From the NCBI GenBank assembly GCA_963770375.1, contig CAVYPM010000002.1, forward strand, positions 62,001 through 126,000: DNA of 64,000 nt, written 5' to 3'. Positions within the stretch are counted from its first letter, which is position 1. Each line of letters opens with the position of its first letter. This DNA comes from DASVBE01 sp963770375 (GTDB lineage Bacteria; Actinomycetota; Actinomycetes; Streptosporangiales; Streptosporangiaceae). Of this stretch, positions 38,538 through 46,380 are shown one piece after another. The notes beneath the pieces are model-generated. The model saw only the letters and a list, made by a program, of their open reading frames with translations, was not told the origin of the DNA and did not search any database. The translations under genes were made by a program, and so were the position numbers.

Positions 38538-41156
38538 ATGACGAACGGACTGCGCGACTCGCGGGTGATAGTGCCGCAGCTTCCGCCGCGGTACGTCACT
38601 CGTCCTCGCCTGCTCGCTCGCCTTGACGGCGCCGCCGACCGGCCTCTGACCCTGCTGTCTGCCGGTCCGGGGGCCGGCAAGACGGTTCTGCTCGCCGACT
38701 GGGTGCGCCGTGGCGGTGTCCCGGTTGCCTGGCTGAACCCGACGCCTGCCGACGCGGAGCCGCGCCGGTTCTGGCGCCTGCTCGAGACCGCGCTGCGCGA
38801 CAGCCACGGTGCCGGCACCGGTTCGTCCGTGGAGGGGTCGCGGGCGGCAGGCATCGACCTGGTCCAGGCGCTGTTCAGCCGGATACCCGAGCCGGCGGAC
38901 CCGCTCGTCGTGATCATCGACGACGCGCACGTGCTCGTTCACCCCGAGGTCCTGGCCGGCCTGGACAGCCTGATTCGCGGCGGGCATCCCGGCCTGCGGC
39001 TGATCCTGGCCGCGCGCAGCGACCCCCTGCTGCCGCTGCACAGATACCGGCTGGCCGGCCAGATGCACGAGTTGCGCGCGGCGGACCTGGCCATGAACGA
39101 TGCTGAGATCGCCGAGGTCCTGAGTGCCCACGGGATCACCCTCCAGGACTGGGATGCCAGCGTCCTGGCCGCGCGGACCGAGGGATGGGCGGCTGGCGTG
39201 CAGCTGTCCGCCATGCGGATGGAGGGGGCTGAGTATCCCGCCGATTTCGTCTCCGAGCTGGCGCTCGATCCGGGCAGCATCGGTGAGTACCTGGTCAACG
39301 AGGTCCTGCGCGAGCAGCCGGAGCCGCAGCGCAAGCTGCTGATAGAAACCAGTTTCCTGGACGAGGTAACGGGCCCTCTCGCCGACGCGGTGACCGGCAT
39401 GACCGGCTGCGGGGAGATGCTCGCCGGGCTCGCGCGGGCCAACGCGTTCGTCATTCCGCTCGATGCCGCCCAGGAGCATTACCGCTACCACGAGCTATTC
39501 GCGGAGATCCTCCGCTACCTGCTGAAACGGCAGAGTTCCGAGGCTTTCCGCGGGCTGCAGGAGCGTGCGGCAGCCTGGTTCGAGGGAAGCGGCGATCTCA
39601 GCAGCGCGCTGTACTGGGCCACGCAGGCCGGCAACCGGCATCGCGTCGCCAGGCTCCTGGCCCGCGGCGGGCTCGCGCACGCGTTCGTGCACCGCCAGGA
39701 CCTGTCGGGTCTCGGGCTCAGGGAACTGCTGCCGCTGCGGCCGCCCGCGGGCGCCACGGGGATCCGGGCGGCCGAGTTCGCGGTGGCCGACGCCGTGCTC
39801 GAGATCGTTTTCGCCAGCGCCAGCTCTGCACCTCGCCTGCGCAAGAGCTTGCCCGCGCTGAAGTCCGACGCTGTCCTGGCGGATCCGGAATTGCTCCTCA
39901 CGTGCGGCATTGTGGAGTTCCTCGTGGGGCAGCGAGCCTGCGATGCCGGGGCCGTCGATGCGGCCGCCCGCCAGCTGCTCACCAGTGGCGGCGATGGGCC
40001 GGTGACACCGGGTCTGCCGGCGGCTGTGCTGCTGGCCCAGGCGAGCACCCACCTGTGGCACGGCAGGCATGAGGACGTCGGCGTGCTCCTCGACGGAGCC
40101 CTGGCCGAGGCCCGGCAGGACGCCATGCCAGGCCTCGAACTCGAGGTGCTCGCCATGATGGCGTTCGTGGAGAGCTACCGGTCGCGGACGAACCACGCCA
40201 GCGATGCGGCCGCGCGCGCTCATGCCTTGAGCAGGCACAAGAACCTGAATATCCCGCCGGTCCTGGAATTTGCGTCAGCGATGCGTTCCCTGATCGCCGG
40301 TGACGTCAGCGGCCAGAAGGGGCTGATTCCGCGGATCCTGCTGCCTGACGTGGTGGGCTCGGATCCCGGCATGGCGATCGCGCTCACCCTCGTTCAGGCC
40401 AGCGTGCTGCTGCTGCGCGGCGAGGTGAACGAGGCGCGGGTGATGCTGCACGAGGTGGGACGCCCGATCCCGCCCCTGCTCGCCGTTCTGCGTGACGGCA
40501 TGCTGGCCGACCTGGACACCGCGCTGGGCCGGCCGCGCGCGGCGCTCCGGCTGCTCAGGGATTACCGCAACACCGAATTCTCCGTGCTGACCGAGATGCC
40601 CCGCGCCCGGGCCTTCCTGGCGCTGAACGAGCTGCGTAACGCGCAGGACTGCGTCCGCAGCGTGCTGGCCACTCCCAGTACTCAGTCGGGCCGCTTCTCG
40701 CTCGTGGAGGCCATGCTGTACGACGCCCAGATCGCGCAGCTGAGCGGTGATCCCGGTCGTGCGATCGAGGTCCTCGTCCGGGCCCTCGAGGTGGCCCGGG
40801 GAGACATCATCCTTCCGTTCGTGCAGGTGAAGAACACTTTCACTGAGCTCCTGGCCAGGCACCCCAACGTCGCCGCCCAATGGCCGGTGCGTGACCCGCG
40901 GATGTCGGCCGGGCCGGCCGAGCCGGCCGCCGAGCCCTCGGCGGCGGCCGGCCAGGAGCTGCCCGATCCGCTCACCCAGCGTGAGCTGACCATCCTGAGC
41001 CTGCTGTCGACCAGCATGTCGAACTCAGAGATCGCCGACGAACTGTGCCTGTCGGTGAATACCGTCAAGACCCACCTGGCCGCTATTTACCGCAAGCTTC
41101 CCGCCAGCCGCAGGCGCGAGGCCGTGTCGCGGGCACGCCAGCTTGAATTGATCTGA
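38538..41156 (+). CDS. STAND-ATPase LuxR-family (MalT-like) regulator 2
   Basis: An 872-residue paralogue of the regulator at 34254: Walker A SAGPGAGKT at 41-49, Walker B LVVIIDDAHVL, then RTEGWAAGVQLSAMRMEG, helical repeats and a C-terminal LuxR helix-turn-helix (LTQRELTILSLLSTSMSNSE, then SVNTVKTHLAAIYRKLPASR). GGGGAGA precedes the ATG. Downstream, on the same strand, are two small family proteins (41428, 41712); the stop lies in a 22-bp repeat. The target and ligand are unknown. Confidence 0.9.
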   Translation: MTNGLRDSRVIVPQLPPRYVTRPRLLARLDGAADRPLTLLSAGPGAGKTVLLADWVRRGGVPVAWLNPTPADAEPRRFWRLLETALRDSHGAGTGSSVEGSRAAGIDLVQALFSRIPEPADPLVVIIDDAHVLVHPEVLAGLDSLIRGGHPGLRLILAARSDPLLPLHRYRLAGQMHELRAADLAMNDAEIAEVLSAHGITLQDWDASVLAARTEGWAAGVQLSAMRMEGAEYPADFVSELALDPGSIGEYLVNEVLREQPEPQRKLLIETSFLDEVTGPLADAVTGMTGCGEMLAGLARANAFVIPLDAAQEHYRYHELFAEILRYLLKRQSSEAFRGLQERAAAWFEGSGDLSSALYWATQAGNRHRVARLLARGGLAHAFVHRQDLSGLGLRELLPLRPPAGATGIRAAEFAVADAVLEIVFASASSAPRLRKSLPALKSDAVLADPELLLTCGIVEFLVGQRACDAGAVDAAARQLLTSGGDGPVTPGLPAAVLLAQASTHLWHGRHEDVGVLLDGALAEARQDAMPGLELEVLAMMAFVESYRSRTNHASDAAARAHALSRHKNLNIPPVLEFASAMRSLIAGDVSGQKGLIPRILLPDVVGSDPGMAIALTLVQASVLLLRGEVNEARVMLHEVGRPIPPLLAVLRDGMLADLDTALGRPRAALRLLRDYRNTEFSVLTEMPRARAFLALNELRNAQDCVRSVLATPSTQSGRFSLVEAMLYDAQIAQLSGDPGRAIEVLVRALEVARGDIILPFVQVKNTFTELLARHPNVAAQWPVRDPRMSAGPAEPAAEPSAAAGQELPDPLTQRELTILSLLSTSMSNSEIADELCLSVNTVKTHLAAIYRKLPASRRREAVSRARQLELI

Positions 41157-41208
41157 ACTGCCGGTTGAGCTGATCTGAACTGCCGGTTGACCTGGTCTGA
41201 ACCGCCGG
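41149..41208. repeat. 22-bp tandem repeat (2.7 copies) across a stop codon
   Basis: Unit tgatctgaactgccggttga(gc) occurs at 41149-41170, 41171-41192 and, in part and with changes, 41193-41208. The first copy includes the TGA stop of LuxR regulator 2. Confidence 0.9.
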
Positions 41209-41220
41209 AATATATCCACC

Positions 41221-41239
41221 TTCACCCGGCACGCATGAA
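41221..41239. promoter_or_regulatory. Weak operator-like palindrome TTCACCC-N5-GCATGAA
   Basis: Five of seven paired positions match. It lies 189 bases upstream of small protein B. Lower confidence than other sites. Confidence 0.3.
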
Positions 41240-41427
41240 GCCAGGTGGGCATCCGGTTGCCAGGATCGCGGGTAACAGCCAGGCCGCCCCTAGCCGTGAG
41301 GAGGCGTGATGGCCGCTCTGCTCAGCGGGACCGCCGGCACCGGTGTCAGCTGCGAACTTTGCGTTGATAGCCGATGTGACGCCGGGGCCGTACTCACCGG
41401 GCAATAACTCATGGTCGTCGCGTCCCG

Positions 41428-41715
41428 ATGAAAGCTCTGCCCACTTACGAGATCCGGATCGCGGGCCGGGTCGACAAGACCACGCTCGCGTCGTTCGCGG
41501 GCCTGCCGGTGAGCTTCCGCGACGAGACCACGGTCATTACCGGCCAGTTCGACCAGGCTGCCCTGCACGGCATGCTCGAGATGATCCGGTCGCTCGGCCT
41601 GGACCTGCTGGAGGCCCGCCGGATCGGTGCCGCACCGCCGCGGGATGTTTCCGGGGCGACGGATCATGGCCAGCACGATAAAACCGGGCCGGATCCTGGA
41701 GGGAGATCCCGATGA
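41428..41715 (+). CDS. Small regulator-linked family protein B
   Basis: The 95-residue product reads YEIRIAGRVDKTTLASFAGL and then GQFDQAALHGMLEMIRSLGL, followed by a polar tail of ~25 residues not shared by the other copies. The stop overlaps the ATG of protein C (ATGA), implying coupled translation and a fixed ratio of the two products. It lies after LuxR regulator 2 on the same strand. Function is unknown; see protein A for the shared pattern. Confidence 0.72.
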   Translation: MKALPTYEIRIAGRVDKTTLASFAGLPVSFRDETTVITGQFDQAALHGMLEMIRSLGLDLLEARRIGAAPPRDVSGATDHGQHDKTGPDPGGRSR

Positions 41716-41915
41716 CCAGCCATGTCTACAAGATCAGGGTCATCGGCTCCCTCGGTCCGGCGACCCGTGAGGCGTTCGCCGACATGCTGGTGGAGACCGA
41801 GCAGACCGTCACGCTCTTGTCCGGTCAGCTCGACCAGCCCGGCCTGCACAATGTGCTGGACCGGGTCCGGGCACTGGGCCTGGAGCTCATCGAGATCAAG
41901 CAGGCGCGGGATTAG
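41712..41915 (+). CDS. Small regulator-linked family protein C
   Basis: This 67-residue protein is the shortest form of the family: VYKIRVIGSLGPATREAFAD, then GQLDQPGLHNVLDRVRALGL and ELIEIKQ. It defines the minimal domain. GGAGGGAG precedes the ATG within the end of gene B. No signal peptide or membrane helix, so cytoplasmic. Confidence 0.75.
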   Translation: MTSHVYKIRVIGSLGPATREAFADMLVETEQTVTLLSGQLDQPGLHNVLDRVRALGLELIEIKQARD

Positions 41916-41930
41916 CCCGGATGAGCAGGG

Positions 41931-42158
41931 TCACCCCCCGCGGCCGGTGCTGCGGCCGCTGGCCACGCGATCCAGCCGGACCAGTTCGAAGCCGAGTGAC
42001 ATGAGCCGGTTCAGCGTGCCGTACAGGGCGGCCTGATCGAGGTAGCCGGTCAGTACGGTCGTCGTTTCGTAGGATTCGATCTTGAAATCATCGAACGCCT
42101 CACGCCCGACGTCGCCCAGGCCACCGGAGATCGTGATCTGGTAGCTGTACGGGTGCAC
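41931..42158 (-). CDS. Small regulator-linked family protein D
   Basis: The 75-residue protein on the opposite strand reads YSYQITISGGLGDVGREAFD, then GYLDQAALYGTLNRLMSLGF. It is closest to protein E (GxLGxVGRE and LDxAALYGxLNRL shared), suggesting a recent duplication with inversion. It is convergent with protein C. Its start and that of protein E face away from each other across 247 bases. Confidence 0.72.
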   Translation of the reverse strand: MHPYSYQITISGGLGDVGREAFDDFKIESYETTTVLTGYLDQAALYGTLNRLMSLGFELVRLDRVASGRSTGRGG

Positions 42159-42405
42159 ATCGCCTCCGTATGGACATCGGTGCTCCTGGCACCGGGGACG
42201 CTATCAGCAGATCCCGCCCGGTTACCCGGCCTGGGCATAACTATGCTCAGGGCTTTACAGCGGATTCAGGCGGGAGGCATAATTCAGCTTTCACCGGGGC
42301 CCCCGCGATCATCGTGCCCGGGCGTACAGGTATGCCAATGGGTTATTTCCTGGCGTCAGCTGTACGCAGCTGGGCGTCGCGCATCGCACGGGTTACGGAG
42401 GTAAG

Positions 42406-42633
42406 GTGCCTGTGTACCGGTACCGGATCACCGTCTCGGGTGTACTGGGTGAGGTTGGCCGTGAAGTCCTCGCAGATCTCCAGATCGCGGGTAACGGCGC
42501 GGATACGGTACTGACCGGCGATCTCGACGAGGCCGCCCTGTACGGCGTGCTCAACCGCCTCCTGGTGCTCGGCCTGGAACTCGTCGAGCTGAAGCGCAGC
42601 CCCGCGCCCGATGGCCTCACCCGCGGAGAATGA
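42406..42633 (+). CDS. Small regulator-linked family protein E
   Basis: The 75-residue protein reads YRYRITVSGVLGEVGREVLA, then GDLDEAALYGVLNRLLVLGL and ELVELKRS. GGAGG precedes GTG 42406. It is convergent with the GMC oxidoreductase gene. Its family pattern is the same as in proteins A-D and F. Confidence 0.74.
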   Translation: MPVYRYRITVSGVLGEVGREVLADLQIAGNGADTVLTGDLDEAALYGVLNRLLVLGLELVELKRSPAPDGLTRGE

Positions 42634-42646
42634 GGCCAGGCCGGGG

Positions 42647-44158
42647 TCATCCGAGCCGGCGCACAAGGTGCTCGCCAACCCGGATCGCGTTGGCCATGGT
42701 GGTGAGAGCCGGTCCTACCGCTCCCACGCTCGGCAGGAAGCTCGCATCCGCCACGTACAGATTGTCAAGCTCGTGGGCCTTGCAGTGGACGTCGAGCACG
42801 GACGTCGCCGGATCAGTGCCGAAACGGCAGGTCCCGGCCTGATCGGCGACACCCGCACCGGTCCCGTCCATGGCCGTCAGGGTCTCGCCGCGGACGAGGT
42901 GAAGACCCGAACGACTCAGCATCGACTCGAATTCGTGCAGGAGACGTGCGGCCTCGCAGCGATTGGTGGCGGCGTAGGCCAGATGCGGGTGGTTCCCGCG
43001 GTCCAGGGTCACGCGATTGCCCGGCAGGGGAAGATCCTCGGTCATGAGCCGGAACCCGACTGCTTCCGGGGCCAGGTGGGGAGGGCTGGGCAGTATCTGG
43101 ATGCTGCCCAGCGGCCATCGCCGTGCGTGGCCGGCCGGGTACATGGGCCTTCGTGACTCGTCGGCCAGGTAGAACGCGTTGATGCCCAGCGTCGGGGAGA
43201 AAACCGTCTCGTTGGGCTTCTCGCCCAGAGCCGCTACGTCGACGACGCAGTGGCACATATAGTTGCGGCCGACCTGGCCGGATCCGTTGGCCAGCCCGGC
43301 CGGATGCCGCTGCGATGCCGACCGGAGCAGTATCTTCGCGGAGTTGACCGCCCCCGCGGCCAGGACGACGATGTCGCCCCGGTACTCCTCGCGGACCCCG
43401 TCGCGGCGGACTATCACCCTGGTGACCGACTGGCCGCGCGGATCGGTCTCCAGTTTCGTCACCTCGGCGTTGACGAGCAGGGTGACGTTCAGCCTGCCGA
43501 GCAGCGGCCTGACCGCGATGACGTCGGCGTCGGCCTTGGCGTGCACCAGGCACGGAAAGCCGTCACAGGTGCCGCAGCGGAGGCACAGGGTCGTTGGCGG
43601 GTTCCCCTCGTCGAGCATGACGCCACGGGGGACGTGAAAGGGGTGATATCCGGCCCGGTCCAGGTCATCGGCTATTTGCTGAATCAGGGGTTCATGGGAA
43701 ACCGGTGGCCACGGGTACTCTTCCGACCAGTGGCCCTCGGTTGGATCCTCGCCGTGCAATCCCCGTACCTGATAGAGCCATTCGGCCTTGGAGTACCAGG
43801 GCTCGAATTCGTCATAGCTCAGCGGCCAGGCCGGCGAGATGCCGTCCATGTGCGCGATCTCTCCGAAATCCGCCGGGCGGAGCCGGGACAAGTCTGCGCC
43901 GTAGAGCTTGGTGGCCCCGCCGACGAAGTAGTGCACCCGCGGCTCGAAGGAATTCCCCGCGGCGTCGTACCACGTGTCCTGCGAGACGTAGCGGCCACCG
44001 GTCAGCACCTGAAGGGGCTGCCAGTTACACAGTTCCCGCGGCAGGAAATTTCCGCGTTCGAGGAGCAGGATCCGTTTCCCTGACATCGCCAGCGTCCGCG
44101 CCAGCGTTCCGCCGCCGGCACCGCTTCCGATGACGACGGCGTCGTAATGGTCCGTCAC
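42647..44158 (-). CDS. GMC-family FAD oxidoreductase
   Basis: This ~503-residue protein begins VTDHYDAVVIGSGAGGGTLA, with the FAD dinucleotide motif, then GGATKLYGADLSRL and the C-terminal GMC signature CRFGTDPATSVLDVHC followed by LYVADASFLPSVGAVGPALT. It oxidises an alcohol group of an unknown substrate. A Cys-rich segment (LCLRCGTCDGFPCLVHAKAD) could bind a metal cluster, seen in some members. The GTG start overlaps the HdeD stop (GTGA), so both proteins are made together. Confidence 0.87.
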   Translation of the reverse strand: MTDHYDAVVIGSGAGGGTLARTLAMSGKRILLLERGNFLPRELCNWQPLQVLTGGRYVSQDTWYDAAGNSFEPRVHYFVGGATKLYGADLSRLRPADFGEIAHMDGISPAWPLSYDEFEPWYSKAEWLYQVRGLHGEDPTEGHWSEEYPWPPVSHEPLIQQIADDLDRAGYHPFHVPRGVMLDEGNPPTTLCLRCGTCDGFPCLVHAKADADVIAVRPLLGRLNVTLLVNAEVTKLETDPRGQSVTRVIVRRDGVREEYRGDIVVLAAGAVNSAKILLRSASQRHPAGLANGSGQVGRNYMCHCVVDVAALGEKPNETVFSPTLGINAFYLADESRRPMYPAGHARRWPLGSIQILPSPPHLAPEAVGFRLMTEDLPLPGNRVTLDRGNHPHLAYAATNRCEAARLLHEFESMLSRSGLHLVRGETLTAMDGTGAGVADQAGTCRFGTDPATSVLDVHCKAHELDNLYVADASFLPSVGAVGPALTTMANAIRVGEHLVRRLG

Positions 44159-44745
44159 GCCGTTGCCGTCGCGTCTGTGCTCTGCGGCCTGCGGGCCGCC
44201 TGCCGGATCCGCAGGCCGCCGGCGATCTCGAACAGGCCCTGGAAGATGAACCAGATCCCGATCAGGACGGCGAGCACCTTGACCGACTCCGTCGGCACCG
44301 CGGTGATCACGATTCCGCCGACCAGGCTGAAGATCCCGAAGAAGATCCACCAGCCGCCGCCCTCGCGGGAGCCGCCGGAGAAGCTTACGATCAGCGCAAT
44401 CACGCCTTGCACGATCCAGGTGATCCCGATTATCAGGCCGATGAGCGCCACGGTGAGATGCAGGTGACGGAGCATCACCACGCCGATCACTATGAGCAGG
44501 AGACCGGAGATACCCATCCATACGCGGTGGGCCTCGTTGCCGCCGAACACCCTGATCAGGTGGAAAAGCCCAGAAGCGATCAGGAGCAGGCCGAACAGGA
44601 CGGAGATGACGTTGACGGTCGCGCTTGGGTAGAACGTCACGATCAGCCCGAGCGTCACCGTGATGACGCCGAGGACAATCGTCGCCTGCCAGCTATTTAC
44701 CGCCGCCGCTTCCGTGCCAACTTCGTTGAGTTGCATGAAACCCAC
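44155..44745 (-). CDS. HdeD/DUF308-family membrane protein
   Basis: The 196-residue protein has six helices arranged as three repeats of the DUF308 hairpin (e.g. FYPSATVNVISVLFGLLLIA, IGLIIGITWIVQGVIALIVS). In E. coli HdeD contributes to acid resistance at high cell density. A perfect 7-5-7 palindrome lies 89 bases upstream, and a 26-bp tandem repeat occupies the 5' leader. It forms an operon with the GMC oxidoreductase. The start may be three codons later (MQLNEVG). Confidence 0.87.
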   Translation of the reverse strand: MGFMQLNEVGTEAAAVNSWQATIVLGVITVTLGLIVTFYPSATVNVISVLFGLLLIASGLFHLIRVFGGNEAHRVWMGISGLLLIVIGVVMLRHLHLTVALIGLIIGITWIVQGVIALIVSFSGGSREGGGWWIFFGIFSLVGGIVITAVPTESVKVLAVLIGIWFIFQGLFEIAGGLRIRQAARRPQSTDATATA

Positions 44746-44797
44746 TTTCTTGCCCGGAGCGTTAGTGCGGATTTCTTGCCCGGAGCGTTAGCGCGGA
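44746..44797. repeat. 26-bp tandem duplication in the hdeD-like leader
   Basis: Bases 44746-44771 and 44772-44797 are the same 26-base unit with one T/C difference (core tgcccggagcgttag). It sits directly before the HdeD start on the minus strand. Confidence 0.92.
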
Positions 44798-44833
44798 GAT
44801 ATCTCAATGGTGAAACCGGTCGGTGTATTGGGC

Positions 44834-44852
44834 ATCACCCGGAGCGGGTGAT
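44834..44852. promoter_or_regulatory. Perfect palindrome ATCACCC-GGAGC-GGGTGAT
   Basis: Best example of the window's recurrent operator: two perfect seven-base arms with a five-base spacer. It lies between the end of the sigma-factor gene and the HdeD start, 89 bases upstream of the latter. Confidence 0.75.
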
Positions 44853-44868
44853 CGCCGGCCAGCCGAGT

Positions 44869-45418
44869 TTACTCCTGCGTTAAGCCGTGGGATGCATAGC
44901 TGCCAAGTTCAGCGCGGAGTCTCTGCCGGGCCCGGTGCAGGCATGACTTCACGCTGCCGATCGGGATACCGGTGACGGTGGAGATCTGCTGGTAAGCGAG
45001 TCCCTGGAGATCGGCGAGAAAGACGACCGTCCGGTACCGGTCCGGCAGGGCCCGCAATGCCGCGATGAGATCGGCGCCCAGCCGGTATCTGAGCATCTGG
45101 TCTTCGGCCGAGCCGTCGTGCGACTGGACCCAGCAGCAGCTGCGGGCTGGTGAAGTCGGCGGGGACGAACTGCGGTCCGGAGCGGGTTTTCCGGTAGCCG
45201 CTGATGAACGTATTGATCATGATCCGGCGCAGCCATGCCTTCAGGTTCGTTCCGGGCTCGAACCGGTCGTGTGCTGCAAGTGCCTTCGCGAATGTCTCCT
45301 GCACGAGGTCTTCGGCGTCCAGGACATTGTGGGTTATCCGGAGGGCCGCGGGGTACAAGGCCGCGGCATAAGCCCGGATCGCATCTTCAGTCCACAGCGC
45401 GTCCGCGAATATCGCCAT
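44869..45418 (-). CDS. ECF-type RNA polymerase sigma factor (apparent frameshift)
   Basis: From ATG 45418 the first frame gives region 2: LYPAALRITHNVLDAEDLVQ, then ETFAKALAAHDRF and LKAWLRRIMINTFISGYRK. At ~45130 the frame shifts, and the second frame gives region 4: ALRALPDRYRTVVFLADLQG, AYQQISTVTGIPIGSVKSCL and HRARQRLRAEL. Together ~182 residues, normal for an ECF/SigH-like factor. It directs RNA polymerase to specific promoters; no anti-sigma gene is visible next to it. Confidence 0.83.
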
Positions 45419-45493
45419 TTCTGGCTCCAGATTCTGGGCGTCGATGTCCTGGCTGGCTTACGCCGCGGCGCCTGTCCTGATGCTGGCCGGCCG

Positions 45494-46366
45494 CTAGAAC
45501 GGTGCCGGGATATGCCGCAGCGGCAGGTCCGGCTGCACGTAGCCGCCGCGTGGCTGCCGTCTGGGCAGCTTGATGTCCCGGTGCGGAAACGGCTTGTACG
45601 GGACCTGACTCAGCAGGTGGCTGATGATGTTGAGCCGGGCGCGCTTCTTGTCGTCGGCGTTGGCGATGTACCAGGGAGCCCACACGGTATCGGTGGCGGC
45701 GAACATCGCGTCCCGTGCCCGGGAGTAGTCGTACCAGCGGCTGTAGGACTTCAGATCCATCGGTGACAGCTTCCATATCTTCCGTGGATCGTGGATCCGG
45801 CTCTCCAGCCGCCGGGTCTGCTCGTCGGGGCTGACCTCCAGCCAGTACTTCAGCAGCAGGATCCCCGAATCGGTCATGGCCTTCTCCCAGGCCGGCACCA
45901 GTTCGAGGAACCGCTCGGTCTCCTCCGGCTCGCAGAAGCCCATCACGCGCTCCACGCCCGCCCGGTTGTACCAGCTGCGGTCAAAGATCACGACTTCGCC
46001 GGCCGCCGGGAAGTGCTGGATGTACCGCTGGACGTACATCTGCGACTTCTCCCGCTCGGTCGGGGTGGGCAGGGCGACGATCCGGAAGACGCGCGGGCTC
46101 ACCCGCTCCGTGATCCGCTTGATCGTGCCCCCCTTCCCGGCGGTGTCGCGGCCCTCGAACACGACGCAGATCTTGGCTCCCGAGTCCTTCACCCATTCCT
46201 GCATGGCCACGAGCTCCCCGTGCAGGATCCTCATCTGGCGCTCGTATTCCTTGCGCTTCATCTTCCCCGCATGACCAGCGTCGGCCTGCTCCCCGGCGTC
46301 AGACGAGGGCGCCAGGGCCGTCGCGTGGTTCCGGCCGTGCCCGTCCTTCCCCTTCTTCTTGGCCAT
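45494..46366 (-). CDS. ppk2: Polyphosphate kinase 2 (PPK2)
   Basis: The 290-residue protein has Walker A FEGRDTAGKGGT at 70-81, the lid VALPTPTEREKSQMYVQRYI and Walker B-like VVIFDRSWYNRAGVERVMGF. PPK2 enzymes use polyphosphate to phosphorylate nucleotides (ADP/GDP or AMP, depending on class), regenerating nucleoside triphosphates. A basic N-terminal tail of ~35 residues precedes the core. It is in the same orientation as the downstream sigma factor and the upstream DAG kinase (14 bases apart). Confidence 0.93.
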   Translation of the reverse strand: MAKKKGKDGHGRNHATALAPSSDAGEQADAGHAGKMKRKEYERQMRILHGELVAMQEWVKDSGAKICVVFEGRDTAGKGGTIKRITERVSPRVFRIVALPTPTEREKSQMYVQRYIQHFPAAGEVVIFDRSWYNRAGVERVMGFCEPEETERFLELVPAWEKAMTDSGILLLKYWLEVSPDEQTRRLESRIHDPRKIWKLSPMDLKSYSRWYDYSRARDAMFAATDTVWAPWYIANADDKKRARLNIISHLLSQVPYKPFPHRDIKLPRRQPRGGYVQPDLPLRHIPAPF

Positions 46367-46380
46367 TTCGCCACCTCCGG

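Noticed and set aside
44834..44852. CRP/FNR or DosR box
   Set aside because: CRP/FNR sites read TGTGA-N6-TCACA (arms in the opposite orientation) and the DosR box has a GGGAC core; neither matches TCACCC-N-GGGTGA.
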